Positions 38,625 through 47,659 are shown, counted from the first letter of the stretch. The stretch is DNA of 64,000 nucleotides from Oribacterium sinus (GCF_014202695.1 NZ_JACHHH010000003.1:1-64000); one strand, 5' to 3'. A program made the numbers and translations. Notes: generated by a model not told the origin, from the letters alone.

Positions 38625-41282
38625 TTACTCCTCCAGTAATTTCGATAAAGCAATTTCCTTCTTGCCGTACTCTTCCATCATTTCCAGTAAAGGCTCCGCC
38701 TTCTTCTCCGTCATCAGTTCACACATCCGACAAAGCTTGGCATAGGCATCCTCTCCCATATAGGCCTTCTCGGATTCCTCCTTCTTCAGAGTGGATTGGT
38801 ACAGTAAGGTATCCTCTTTCCCCAAGGTAAAGCGATATTCCATGCTTTCTCCCGGGAAAAGCAGGAAGGATGCTGTATAAATGCCGTGATAGCACTCCTG
38901 TAATTCCTCTCTGTGGAACTCCACTTCTCCCTGATTTCTTATGGATAGGAAGGGTTTTTCCTCTTCTCTTCCGTGATATTCCAAGACAGACTTTTCTAAT
39001 ATTTCATTGGGCAGGGAAACAAATTTTCCCAGCTCCTTGGTATAGCTGAAAATCAAAGACTTTTCCAAGAGAATAGGCAGGAAGGCGGAAAGCTCCTCCA
39101 GCTCTTCCTCCTTAAGCTCCGCTCTCTTGGAGAAGGAAAGGCTTAGTGCCAAAAGATAAAGTACCGGTACTCTTTCCTTATGGCTTTCTCCCCTGACCTC
39201 TTCAAAAATCTGCTGCATAATCCATTCTTTTTCCGGCTTCTGTCCCAGGAAGACAGAGGCGGAATAGGCTGTAAAAAAGGCACGAAGAAGTAAAGGATCC
39301 GCTCCCCCGTAACGGGTATAGAGAGCAAAAATTTCTTCGCTTTCCTTTCGTTTCTCCGTAAAAAGGCTCTGGGCCAAAAGCCGCTCCCCCATGTTTAAGA
39401 AGGAAGAAGAGGGAATCTTCGCCTTCTGCTGTTTCTTTTGGTCTGCTACCCGCATCATTTGCAGCATCTCTTCTGTGGTGCCGTTATATTCCTCCAAAAG
39501 GAAATGAAGAATACTGTCCTTTTCCAGCTTGGAAAGAAAGGCTTTTTCCGAAAGATACAAAAGCATCTCTCTTTCCTCTTCCCCGTAAACCTTCTCTCCC
39601 TGTCCTTCGGAAAGAGCCCCCTCTAAAAATGCCTCCAAAGCCCGCTTATCCAAGGAAAGGTAGGGATAGGCAATGAGATATTCCAAAGCCTTGTCATAAT
39701 CTCCCCGATAAATCAGGGCACTAAGCACATCCTCCTTCTCTTCCTTCTTTAAAGCGGCAAAGGAAAGGGCATGGAGAAATTCCAGATTCTCCTTAGGGAA
39801 CTCTACTCCCTCCGCCTTCTTATGATAGGAAAGAATCAGATGCAAAATCTTCATCCGAAAATACAGGGTAAAGTCCTCATAGGAAAAGGCCTTTTCCATC
39901 AGTTCCAAATCCTTACTGTCGGAAATTCCCTTTTCCACCAGGCTAAGGGTCTTCCGAATCAGGAAAATGCCCTTATCCTCCGAGAGGCTTTGGCACTTCT
40001 TCTCCAACTCCGTCTCTTCCATCAGTCTGGTCTTTCTGTGAGGCACCCGACTGTATCGGTTTCCTAAGGCATCCTGGAAAAGAAGAATCATATTGGGAAG
40101 GGGCATGGGTACCGTACAAAATCCCCCCTTCACCGGGAAGGAACATTCCCGACGCAACGCAGGGTGGGTCAGAACCAAACGCTCAATATTCTGATCCTCC
40201 ACCTCCACCAGATAGCTGTTTAAAATCTTCGGAAGGAACTCCGCCATCCGTTCATCAATCATTTCCGGTAAAATCAGCTTGCTATACAACAAAGCCAGCT
40301 CCTCATTAATCTCCCCCTGCAAAAGACAGGAAATGGCATAGTCCTGCATCGGTCTTGCAAAGTGGGAGAAAATCTCGGAACCTTCCTGGAAATTCTTCAA
40401 AATATTATAATAAAGAGGAAGCTTAATCCCCTCTTCTAAACGATACTCATAGGAGAAATAAAGATATACCCCTTTAGGCAATTCTTCCGCATAGCCCATG
40501 GGCATAGCATAAAGGAGATTCTCGTACAATTTGGTAATCTTAACATTCTCCTCCACACCCTTTTTATAAAGGGCAAAGGCACTAAGCCTCCAATCTCCTC
40601 TGTGGATGCACTCCGTAATCTTTTCTTCCAGACTTGCATCCTCCGGAAAATGGAGAACCTCCTCCCTTTCCTCCCGTCTTTGGTAGGGAAGCACCTCTCG
40701 CTTCTTGGCATTCTTAGGCCGATGAGAGAAATAAGTCAAAAACTCCTCTAAAGCAAGAGTCCTGTCCCCGCAGGGCTTTAAAAGCTCATAAAGTCTAAGG
40801 GCGGTAATGTCCTGAAAAATAGGAGCTTCCAAAAAGTCGCTGTAATCAAAGATTCTGCTACAGCCCTTTCTGTCCTCCTCCGCCATCTGTTGCAAATGAG
40901 AATAATCCTTAATCTCATGGATTTGCTTTGCAGAGGGCTGCTTTTCCACCACAAAGGAATAGGGAATCCGCTTCTCTCCCCCATTGTACACAAAGCAAAG
41001 CTCCCCTTTGATTTCCTCCTCATCCCCCAGATTCTTCGTATCAATGGTAAAGCTTACCTTGGTACGCACACCCCCAAAGGCGGATTTATGCAGGGTAAGA
41101 TAGGGGCCCTTGGCATAGACCAGGCCACGCATGGCCACTCCATTTACCGACTGCAAAAAGATTTCAAAGGTTCGACTCTCTCTATAAGGAATTACTGCCA
41201 TAATCTTCTCAACAGAAAAATGCAGGGAAGGGATTCCTTCCTCAATAATTCCTCTGGCTAACTTATTGATTTTTTCTCTCAT
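38625..41282 (-). CDS. Very large helical-repeat protein, uncharacterised (possibly DUF5717)
   Basis: 885 residues from ATG 41282, chosen because GGAG lies 8 bases upstream and a TAAAAT -10 lies just beyond; the open frame extends 22 codons further without a ribosome site. The N-terminal 160 residues look beta-rich (VNGVAMRGLVYAKGPYLTLH), the middle (about 200-720) is a long run of helical hairpins, and the C-terminal 130 residues are again beta-rich (YHGIYTASFLLFPGESMEYRF). No signal peptide or membrane segment. Proposed match DUF5717 is from memory. First gene of the cluster that includes valS. Confidence 0.75.
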   Translation of the reverse strand: MREKINKLARGIIEEGIPSLHFSVEKIMAVIPYRESRTFEIFLQSVNGVAMRGLVYAKGPYLTLHKSAFGGVRTKVSFTIDTKNLGDEEEIKGELCFVYNGGEKRIPYSFVVEKQPSAKQIHEIKDYSHLQQMAEEDRKGCSRIFDYSDFLEAPIFQDITALRLYELLKPCGDRTLALEEFLTYFSHRPKNAKKREVLPYQRREEREEVLHFPEDASLEEKITECIHRGDWRLSAFALYKKGVEENVKITKLYENLLYAMPMGYAEELPKGVYLYFSYEYRLEEGIKLPLYYNILKNFQEGSEIFSHFARPMQDYAISCLLQGEINEELALLYSKLILPEMIDERMAEFLPKILNSYLVEVEDQNIERLVLTHPALRRECSFPVKGGFCTVPMPLPNMILLFQDALGNRYSRVPHRKTRLMEETELEKKCQSLSEDKGIFLIRKTLSLVEKGISDSKDLELMEKAFSYEDFTLYFRMKILHLILSYHKKAEGVEFPKENLEFLHALSFAALKKEEKEDVLSALIYRGDYDKALEYLIAYPYLSLDKRALEAFLEGALSEGQGEKVYGEEEREMLLYLSEKAFLSKLEKDSILHFLLEEYNGTTEEMLQMMRVADQKKQQKAKIPSSSFLNMGERLLAQSLFTEKRKESEEIFALYTRYGGADPLLLRAFFTAYSASVFLGQKPEKEWIMQQIFEEVRGESHKERVPVLYLLALSLSFSKRAELKEEELEELSAFLPILLEKSLIFSYTKELGKFVSLPNEILEKSVLEYHGREEEKPFLSIRNQGEVEFHREELQECYHGIYTASFLLFPGESMEYRFTLGKEDTLLYQSTLKKEESEKAYMGEDAYAKLCRMCELMTEKKAEPLLEMMEEYGKKEIALSKLLEE

Positions 41283-41304
41283 AGCAAACTCTCCATAGGG
41301 CTTT

Positions 41305-41313
41305 ATTTTAGCA
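41305..41313 (-). promoter_or_regulatory. Extended -10 for the 885-residue protein/valS cluster
   Basis: TGCTAAAAT on the minus strand (TGn plus TAAAAT at 41305-41310). The start near 41298 leaves a 16-base leader, which supports the downstream ATG at 41282. The rest of the divergent region to 41557 has no other gene; a GTCTTTCTC at the -35 position is poor. Confidence 0.55.
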
Positions 41314-41557
41314 CAGGAAGCCCTTTCGAGAAAGACAGAATTTTCCATTAACGCTTCCTTCTATTGCAACTAGGCTTACAATTCTGTTAAACTAATTCCA
41401 TTCTTTGCTTTTTTCTCTTTAAGGCTCAATACTTTCTTTCGGAAAAGCAATTTCCTTAGAGCAGTATAGCGTATTTCTTAGAAAAAAGCGCATTTTGCAA
41501 ATATTTATATTCTGAATAAGCTGGGAACCCCCATTTAGGGGATAAAGAAAGGAATTT

Positions 41558-42082
41558 ATGGCTACAGAAGCATTGACCCAATACAAACTGATGATTCTTT
41601 ACTTACTTCATTCCGTAAAATACCCCCTAAGCAACAGTCGGCTTAGTGGATTTTTTTTAGAAAATGAATATACCACCTATTTTACTTTACAGCAATGCAT
41701 CAATGATTTGGTGGAAGCTTCCCTTATTTCCGCAGAACATAGCCAAAGTACCACCCGCTACGAAATCACGGAGGAGGGCAAGCAGACATTAAACTTCTTT
41801 TCCCAGGATATTCCGGAGCTGGTACGGGAGGATATAGACCTCTTTCTTTCCAAAAACAAAAGCCGCCTGCAAAGTGAGGCGGCCTTATATTCCGATTATT
41901 CGGAGACAGACACAAAGGAATACCTTGTGCAGTTGGAAATTCGGGAAAATCGCACCCTGCTCTGTAGAGTGGAGCTTACGGTTCCCGATGAAGAAAGTGC
42001 CAAGGCCCTTTGCTTAAAATGGGAGGCCAAGCACCAAAAGGTCTATACCTATCTTTTACAGGAATTTTTAGGGGAAGAGTAG
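41558..42082 (+). CDS. DUF4364-like winged-helix protein
   Basis: 174 residues. Residues about 8-80 form a PadR/winged-helix-like DNA-binding region (YKLMILYLLHSVKYPLSNSRLSGFFLE, then LQQCINDLVEASLISAEHSQ and YEITEEGKQTL). The C-terminal half is a mixed alpha/beta domain. This arrangement matches the Firmicute DUF4364 family, whose role is not established. AAAGGAAT precedes ATG. It is divergent from the 885-residue protein gene and convergent with the aminotransferase, whose stop is 3 bases away. Confidence 0.82.
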   Translation: MATEALTQYKLMILYLLHSVKYPLSNSRLSGFFLENEYTTYFTLQQCINDLVEASLISAEHSQSTTRYEITEEGKQTLNFFSQDIPELVREDIDLFLSKNKSRLQSEAALYSDYSETDTKEYLVQLEIRENRTLLCRVELTVPDEESAKALCLKWEAKHQKVYTYLLQEFLGEE

Positions 42083-42085
42083 CGT

Positions 42086-43435
42086 TTACGCCTGTACTTC
42101 CTTCTTGTCCTTTAAAAGCTTCTCCACACTCACCAGCTTTACACAGAGGGTGAAAAGCTCGGAGGCAATACGCAGATCCTCCAGTGGGGGATAGGTTGGC
42201 GCAATACGGATATTGCTGTCATTAGGATCCTTCTTATAGGGGAAGGCGGAGCCTGCAGGAGTCAGTGTTACTCCCGCCTTCTTACATTTATCCACTACAG
42301 CCTTGGCACAGCCGGGCAGGGTTTCAAAGCTGATGAAATATCCCCCCTTCGGCTTGGTCCATTCTCCCACACCGGTGCCTGCAAGGTTTTTCTCGAAAAT
42401 AACCTCCACCATCTCAAACTTAGGCCGAAGAATATTGGCATGCTTCTGCATGTGCTTCACCATACCGTGGATGTCTTGGAAGAAACGAACATGACGAAGC
42501 TGGTTTACCTTATCGTGTCCGATGGTCTGGTACTGTACCTGCTTCTTAATATCGTCCAGGTTGTTTAAGCTGGTTGCCATGGAAGCAATACCGGAGCCCG
42601 GGAAGGAAATCTTGGAGGTGGAGGCAAACTTATACACCAAATCCGGATGTCCCGCTCTCTTACACTCCGCCAAAATCTCAATCAAATAATCCTGCTCATG
42701 GTCATAAAGGTGATGCATACCATAGGCATTGTCCCAGTAGATACGGAAGTCTCTTGCTGCCGGCTTCAGGCGGGCAAAACGGCGTACCGTCTCATCGGAA
42801 TAGCTATAGCCCTGAGGATTGGAGTACTTCGGCACACACCAGATTCCCTTAATCGCCTCATCGGAAGCTACCAGTTCCTCCACCATATCCATATCCGGAC
42901 CCTGCTCCGTCATAGGTACCGGAATCATTTTAATCCCAAAGTACTCGGTAATGGCAAAGTGACGATCGTAACCGGGAACCGGGCAAAGCCACTTTACCTC
43001 ATCCAGCTTACACCAGGGGGTACTTCCCATAACACCGTGAGTCATGGAACGGGAAATGGAGTCATACATCACATTCAAAGAAGAGTTTCCGAAAATAAGG
43101 ATATGGTCAGGATGATTTTCCATCATATCGGAAAGTAGCTCCTTGGCCTCTGCAATTCCATCCAATACCCCGTAATTTCGAACATCCACACCCTCGCTGG
43201 AATACATATCCGCATTGCTGTCCAGAGCATCCATCATATCATTGCTCAAATCCAGCTGCTCTCTACAGGGCTTTCCTCTACTCATATCCAGGTTCATATC
43301 CATGGTCTGGTAGCGCCTGTATTCATCCTTTAATTCCGCTCTTAAGGCTTCCAATTCCTCTACGGATAATTCCTCATATCTTGCCATATTTCCACCTCTT
43401 TCTCCTACTTGCTTTCCCGCTTTTTTCTTCGCCAT
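42086..43435 (-). CDS. Aspartate aminotransferase, type Ic-like (MocR-type fold I)
   Basis: 449 residues. PLP enzyme with the Schiff-base Lys in KFASTSKISFPGSG near residue 277, NAYGMHHLY (cofactor Asp/Tyr region) near 240, and NIRIAPTYPPLEDL (substrate Arg) near 415. The pattern fits the Aminotran_MocR family now assigned as type Ic aspartate aminotransferases, without the HTH domain of MocR regulators. Two starts are possible: 43435 with AAAGGAGA upstream, and 43390 with AGAGGTGG; the first adds a basic 15-residue N terminus. Single-gene unit. Confidence 0.85.
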   Translation of the reverse strand: MAKKKAGKQVGERGGNMARYEELSVEELEALRAELKDEYRRYQTMDMNLDMSRGKPCREQLDLSNDMMDALDSNADMYSSEGVDVRNYGVLDGIAEAKELLSDMMENHPDHILIFGNSSLNVMYDSISRSMTHGVMGSTPWCKLDEVKWLCPVPGYDRHFAITEYFGIKMIPVPMTEQGPDMDMVEELVASDEAIKGIWCVPKYSNPQGYSYSDETVRRFARLKPAARDFRIYWDNAYGMHHLYDHEQDYLIEILAECKRAGHPDLVYKFASTSKISFPGSGIASMATSLNNLDDIKKQVQYQTIGHDKVNQLRHVRFFQDIHGMVKHMQKHANILRPKFEMVEVIFEKNLAGTGVGEWTKPKGGYFISFETLPGCAKAVVDKCKKAGVTLTPAGSAFPYKKDPNDSNIRIAPTYPPLEDLRIASELFTLCVKLVSVEKLLKDKKEVQA

Positions 43436-43556
43436 CCGCTACTCTCCTTTTGGTATAAGTATACGAGAAAAAAGTATACTATCCTTTTCCTGTCCTAGCA
43501 AGAAAATTTCCATGTCTACGACTTTGATTTCCATTTGTACAGTTTCAATTTCCATT

Positions 43557-44759
43557 CTACTGTTTCAAATCCAGTAGCCAGTCTCTTGCATTCAGAATCT
43601 TTATGCCGTCTATATCCCTTGAAGGGTCATCATCCAGTGTAAGAAGCACCTTGGGATAGTCGTCCTGAAGCATTTGCAATGGTCTTAATTCTCTATTCAA
43701 GGTAGCTTCTTCTCTTACCGTCAGAGCCACCTGATAATAATGATTGCCGTCCTGATTTTGTGCGACAAAATCCACCTCAAAGCTATCCACCTTTCCCACA
43801 TACACATCATAGGATCTGCGAAGCAATTCCAGATAAATAATATTTTCCAGTATATGGCCTGCATCCATAGCTTGTTTGCCCAGAAGCATATATCGAAGTC
43901 CAATATCTACCACATAGTATTTATCCAAGGTCTTAAGGTACTGTTTCCCTTTGATATCAAAGCGTTTAGCCTGATAAATGACGTAAGATTCCTTCAAAGC
44001 CGTAAGATATTTTTCTATCGTTTTAGAATCAATCTTCCTACCGTCGGAAGTCATGGTATCCGCTATTTTTTTGGTGGAAAAGGGATTCCCGATATTGTCA
44101 AAAATAAACTTCAAAACACTTTGAAGCATCATAGAATCCGTCACCTGTTTCCGATTCATGATATCTTTAATTACTATTGTATTGTAGATACTTTCCAAAT
44201 AATCTCTAATAATATTCGGTTCGGAATCCAATGCTAAAGCGTAAGGAAACGAGCTGGATACTAAGTATTCAGTATATCTTGTAATCCTATCTTCAAATCC
44301 CCCCTTTGCCAGACAATATTCCTTAAAAGACAGAGGAAGCATCTCAATCTGGATATATCTTCCGGAAATCAGGGTAGCTATCTCACTGGAAAGCATATAG
44401 GCATTGGAGCCGGTCACATACAAATCTATATCCGGGTTTAACTGTAGACTATCCAATACTTTAGGAAACTTATCTACATTTTGAATTTCATCCAGAAAAA
44501 TATAAGTCTTGCTGTTTTTCTTTAAATTCTCTTTAATATATTTATGAAGACTTCTATAATTATTCAAGTCCTCATACTCCAAATCCTCAAAGTTAATAAA
44601 AATAATTTGGGATTGATCAATCCCTTGCTCTAACAGCCAATCTTGGAACTGGAGCAGTAGCGTTGATTTTCCGCATCTTCTTATTCCGGTCACAATCTTG
44701 ATAATGTGTTTATCCTTGAGAGCCTTTAGCTTATTCAGATATTCTTCTCTTATAATCAC
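43557..44759 (-). CDS. AAA ATPase with DUF4143 C-terminal domain
   Basis: About 400 residues from a GTG at 44759 with GGGAGG 7 bases upstream; the frame extends further but without a ribosome site. N-terminal AAA_14 domain: GIRRCGKSTLLLQF (Walker A, near 25-38), FINFEDLEY, and IFLDEIQNV (Walker B). The C-terminal DUF4143 domain (about 200-380) ends with VDFVAQNQDGNHYYQV, a nuclease-like Asp-Phe-Val-x-Gln pattern. These proteins are widespread and often mobile; proposed roles range from toxin-like to nuclease-linked ATPases. AT-rich flanks and a 40-bp tandem repeat upstream suggest an acquired gene. Confidence 0.88.
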   Translation of the reverse strand: MIIREEYLNKLKALKDKHIIKIVTGIRRCGKSTLLLQFQDWLLEQGIDQSQIIFINFEDLEYEDLNNYRSLHKYIKENLKKNSKTYIFLDEIQNVDKFPKVLDSLQLNPDIDLYVTGSNAYMLSSEIATLISGRYIQIEMLPLSFKEYCLAKGGFEDRITRYTEYLVSSSFPYALALDSEPNIIRDYLESIYNTIVIKDIMNRKQVTDSMMLQSVLKFIFDNIGNPFSTKKIADTMTSDGRKIDSKTIEKYLTALKESYVIYQAKRFDIKGKQYLKTLDKYYVVDIGLRYMLLGKQAMDAGHILENIIYLELLRRSYDVYVGKVDSFEVDFVAQNQDGNHYYQVALTVREEATLNRELRPLQMLQDDYPKVLLTLDDDPSRDIDGIKILNARDWLLDLKQ

Positions 44760-44840
44760 CCCGGCACCTCCCTTCCCGTTGAGAATAGCATCCTTTCTAT
44801 AGAAAGTAAAGTTTTTGGATTTAATTCCGAAAACTATTTG

Positions 44841-44920
44841 TTTTGTGATAGTTTTCGGAATGCATTCCAAAAAGTTTTTATTTTGTGATAGTTTTTGAAA
44901 TGCATTCCTAAAAGTTTTTT
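44841..44920. repeat. Two tandem 40-bp repeats upstream of the DUF4143 ATPase gene
   Basis: 44841-44880 and 44881-44920 differ at only four positions. Each contains an ATGCATT-centred palindrome (GGAATGCATTCC in the first, GAAATGCATTCC in the second) and TTTTGTGATAGTTTT. A third partial TAGTTTT-like piece precedes them. They lie 80-160 bases upstream of the start codon and could be paired operators. Confidence 0.8.
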
Positions 44921-44985
44921 GGTTCTAATATTTTTTTGAATCTACTCCATAAATAATTGAGTTTTGACTACGGATTTTTGACACT

Positions 44986-45069
44986 AAAAAAGGAGCTATA
45001 AAATGATCAAGTTTTACATAGACTCTATGCAAGATAGAAAACTTCTCCGATTATTCTCCAGCTCCTTTT
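44986..45069 (-). terminator. Terminator after the lipoprotein gene, with repeat-family ends
   Basis: AAAAAGGAGCTATAAAATGATCA pairs with the AGCTCCTTTT side across 80 bases; an inner CATAGACTCTATG stem and AAGTTTT/AAAACTT stem complete a long hairpin. T-rich on the minus strand. Its tips (GGAGCTATAAAAT) match the outer ends of the structured repeat family. Confidence 0.75.
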
Positions 45070-45087
45070 GAAATAGTCTTGCTTTTC

Positions 45088-45786
45088 TTAATTGCTTCCT
45101 TCTGTTGTCTCTGTTGTCTCTGTAGTCTCCGTTGTTTCCTGCTTTTCCACTATCCCCGCTTTTTCTTTCAGCAAAGGATTCTTCTCCAACGCTTCCATAC
45201 GGTTTTTCAGAAAGCTAAGCTCCCTTTTCGCATCTTCATCTCCCGGATAACGGGTACAGTATTGCTGAAAGGCTTCATAAGCTTCCTGCCATTTGGCGGT
45301 CTTCTCCAGATATACCGCCCCATCAAAAAGATATTCCCTATCTTCTTCCAGCCCCTTTTCTTTGATTTCTGAAAGGAGCTTCTCCGCATCCTCCAGCTTA
45401 TTGTCATTCAAAGCAGTTCCCAGCTCCTGAATCAGCTTTTTTCCGGCAATTCTCTCTTCCAGCAGGGGCAAATCCTTTTTCGCCAAGGTCTTATAGCTTT
45501 GCAAACTTTCCTCCGCATCGGAAATATTTCCCAATTGAATTTCCGCCTCAATCTTATAAGCGAGAATATCCATTTGCAAAGCGGAGACCTGCCCGTTACT
45601 TTTCTCCAAGGCCAGATTAAAGTTTTCCAATGCCGTCTTTCCGTCTCCCCGTTCCAGGGCTTCTATTCCCAGAAGACGATATTCCTTCGCCTTATTCTTA
45701 CAGGCAAAAAGGCTTAAGGAGAGAAGGAGAAAGAGTAGCAGAAAAGAGCTTAAGCTTTTTCCTTTTTTGTTCTTCCTTTTTTGCAT
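45088..45786 (-). CDS. TPR-type lipoprotein
   Basis: 232 residues. Signal sequence with lipobox LFAC and Cys29, so membrane-anchored on the outside. Residues about 35-200 are TPR-like helical hairpins (GIEALERGDGKTALENFNLALE, AVYLEKTAKWQEAYEAFQQYC). The C terminus is a Thr-Thr-Glu repeat encoded by a 9-bp microsatellite (45098-45140), which may vary in length. Last gene of the phosphoesterase-scpA-scpB-dut string; function unknown, possibly assembly of envelope complexes. Confidence 0.82.
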   Translation of the reverse strand: MQKRKNKKGKSLSSFLLLFLLLSLSLFACKNKAKEYRLLGIEALERGDGKTALENFNLALEKSNGQVSALQMDILAYKIEAEIQLGNISDAEESLQSYKTLAKKDLPLLEERIAGKKLIQELGTALNDNKLEDAEKLLSEIKEKGLEEDREYLFDGAVYLEKTAKWQEAYEAFQQYCTRYPGDEDAKRELSFLKNRMEALEKNPLLKEKAGIVEKQETTETTETTETTEGSN

Positions 45787-45798
45787 TTTCCCCTCCTA

Positions 45799-46242
45799 TT
45801 ATGCCTTCCCGGTGGTGCCAAAACCCCCACGGTCTTCGTTATCCAGATGATCCACCTCGATAAAATGTACCTCCGGCTGGTGAGGCATCAAGCGGAACTG
45901 TCCGATTCGATCGTTGATATGAATTTCCGTATCTCGCATGGCTAAGATAGGCATATGGATAATGTCATTGTCGCCGCAGAAGGATTCATCCACCACTCCC
46001 ATGGCATTGGTTTGCAAAATCCCGAAGTTCTTATAGGCCGAGCTTCTGGGAACAATCAGCATTTCATAGCCCTTGGGAATTTCCACGGAGATACCCATAC
46101 TGATTAGTCGGTATTCTCCCTGCTTCATACTGACATTTTCCGCTACCCGTAAATCAATCCAGTCACTTTTTCCGTCAATGTAGCGAAGCTTTTCCAGCTC
46201 CTTTACATGATATTTGATTTTTAACTTAGCCTCCACTTGCAT
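45799..46242 (-). CDS. dut: dUTP diphosphatase
   Basis: 147 residues of the trimeric dUTPase family. Motifs: PRSSAYKNFGI (residues 65-75, motif 2), GVVDESFCGDN (motif 3), RIGQFRLMP (motif 4), and the P-loop-like RGGFGTTGKA at the C terminus (motif 5). It removes dUTP and supplies dUMP. AAAGGAG precedes ATG. It slightly overlaps the acidic reading frame upstream. Confidence 0.96.
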   Translation of the reverse strand: MQVEAKLKIKYHVKELEKLRYIDGKSDWIDLRVAENVSMKQGEYRLISMGISVEIPKGYEMLIVPRSSAYKNFGILQTNAMGVVDESFCGDNDIIHMPILAMRDTEIHINDRIGQFRLMPHQPEVHFIEVDHLDNEDRGGFGTTGKA

Positions 46243-46538
46243 TTCTCCTTTCTCCAGGAATTTCTTTGCACTCCCTTTTCTTCTCTATAACAGTTTCTTA
46301 ACGGCTTTCTACGGCAGGTTCCCCTTGCAGGGAGAAGGTTTAAGTCTTTCGATTCTTCTTCGAGTTCCGGCTCCCGAATCTCTTCTAAGTCCTCTTCGGG
46401 CTCCGGTTCCACATCAGCCTCTGATTTATCTTCGGTTTCCGAGTTCTCGAATACTTCGTTGTCTTCTTCCAGCTCTACTTCCTTCTCCGCCTCCAATTCC
46501 ATAAGATAAGCTTCGATAAAGCTTTCTTCCTCTTGCAA
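46221..46538 (-). CDS. Doubtful acidic small ORF between scpB and dut
   Basis: 105 codons starting with TTG. The first 60 residues are Glu/Asp-rich and compositionally like the acidic tail of ScpB just upstream; the rest is basic and lacks coding character. No good ribosome site (CAGGGA is weak). It may be a small gene, or the remnant of a longer ScpB tail after a frameshift, since the ScpB frame ends 12 bases before. It overlaps dut by 22 bases. Low confidence as a real protein. Confidence 0.3.
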   Translation of the reverse strand: MQEEESFIEAYLMELEAEKEVELEEDNEVFENSETEDKSEADVEPEPEEDLEEIREPELEEESKDLNLLPARGTCRRKPLRNCYREEKGVQRNSWRKEKCKWRLS

Positions 46539-46549
46539 AAGGTCCCTGC

Positions 46550-47563
46550 CTACTGTTCCGGGTCCAATGCCTTCGCGTCCTCCTGCCCTTCTGTACTTTC
46601 TTCCGCTGTTTCTTCCGCTTCTACCTCCGCCTCATCCGCAGCTTCTTCCAGTTCTTTTTCTTCTTCGCTTTCCGCAGAAAATTCCGGCTCCGGAGTCTCT
46701 TCCTCTACAGCATCTTCCGGCTCTGTACTTTCTTCCGCCTCATCCGTAACTTCTTCCGGTTCTTCGTCCGGCTCTTCTTTTTGATCTTCCAACTGCTCTT
46801 CTTTAGCTTCTTCTACCTTCTCCGGCTCTAAGCCAAGGCTGTCCTTAAGTTCCTCCGTTACTTCCTCTTCCAAAAGCTTCTCCAGATCCTTGGGAAGACT
46901 GGGAAGGGAGGCAAGAGAATCTACACCGAAACGAGTCAGGAACTCCTCGGTGGTGCCGAAGAGCACAGGTCTTCCCGGAGCGTCCAAACGGCCCACTTCT
47001 TCAATCAAGCCGAATTCCACCAAACGATTTACCGCATGGTCGGACTTTACCCCACGAATCCGCTCTACCTCTGCCTTTGTAACCGGCTGGCAGTAGGCGA
47101 TAATGGAAAGGGTTTCCAAATGCACATCGGAAAGCACCGGTTTCCTACTCTGCTTAACCACTCGAATCAAAGCATCATAGGTTTTGGGATGACTGACCAT
47201 CTGATATTTTCCCTCCAGCTTTCGGATCAAAAGCCCTCCCTGTCGCTCCTCATATTTCTTCCGTAAACGCTCTGCCGCAAGCTCTGCTCCATCCACACCC
47301 ATGTGCAGACAAATTGCCATCTCTTCCAGACTCACGGTTCTTCCCAAAGAAAACAAAAGAGCTTCCAGTAAATCTTCCTCTTCCTGCAAGCTTAGGGCAT
47401 CTTCTCTTTCTATTTCTTCCTGCAAGCTAAGAACCGGGGCATTATCCCGAGAGCCTTCGGCTTTTTCTTCCACCGAATCCCTATCCCGTAAGACTTCGGC
47501 AGCTTCCCCTGCCAAAGTTTTTTCCAACTCTTCTTTCAAAGAGTACTGTTCGTTTTCCTCCAC
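46550..47563 (-). CDS. scpB: Segregation and condensation protein B with long acidic tail
   Basis: 337 residues. The SMC-partner ScpB double winged-helix region spans about 60-225 (LLEALLFSLGRTVSLEEMA, then ETLSIIAYCQPVTKAEVERIRGV and GRPVLFGTTEEFLTRFG). Normal ScpB is about 180-200 residues; here an N-terminal 55-residue and a C-terminal 110-residue extension, both Glu-rich, are added. With ScpA it forms the kleisin complex of SMC for chromosome segregation. The acidic tail is encoded by GA-rich imperfect repeats. Confidence 0.94.
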   Translation of the reverse strand: MEENEQYSLKEELEKTLAGEAAEVLRDRDSVEEKAEGSRDNAPVLSLQEEIEREDALSLQEEEDLLEALLFSLGRTVSLEEMAICLHMGVDGAELAAERLRKKYEERQGGLLIRKLEGKYQMVSHPKTYDALIRVVKQSRKPVLSDVHLETLSIIAYCQPVTKAEVERIRGVKSDHAVNRLVEFGLIEEVGRLDAPGRPVLFGTTEEFLTRFGVDSLASLPSLPKDLEKLLEEEVTEELKDSLGLEPEKVEEAKEEQLEDQKEEPDEEPEEVTDEAEESTEPEDAVEEETPEPEFSAESEEEKELEEAADEAEVEAEETAEESTEGQEDAKALDPEQ

Positions 47564-47659
47564 CTGCCTTACTCCCTTCTAAAAGCTATTTAAGATAAAT
47601 TCTTTTCTATATTTAATTCACTGACGAGACCTTCCATGCATAGCTTGCGCAGCGCTTTA

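Noticed and set aside
46533-46784. Ser-rich 83-codon plus-strand frame
   Set aside because: Antisense shadow of the acidic ScpB tail (Glu codons read as Ser/Phe on the other strand).
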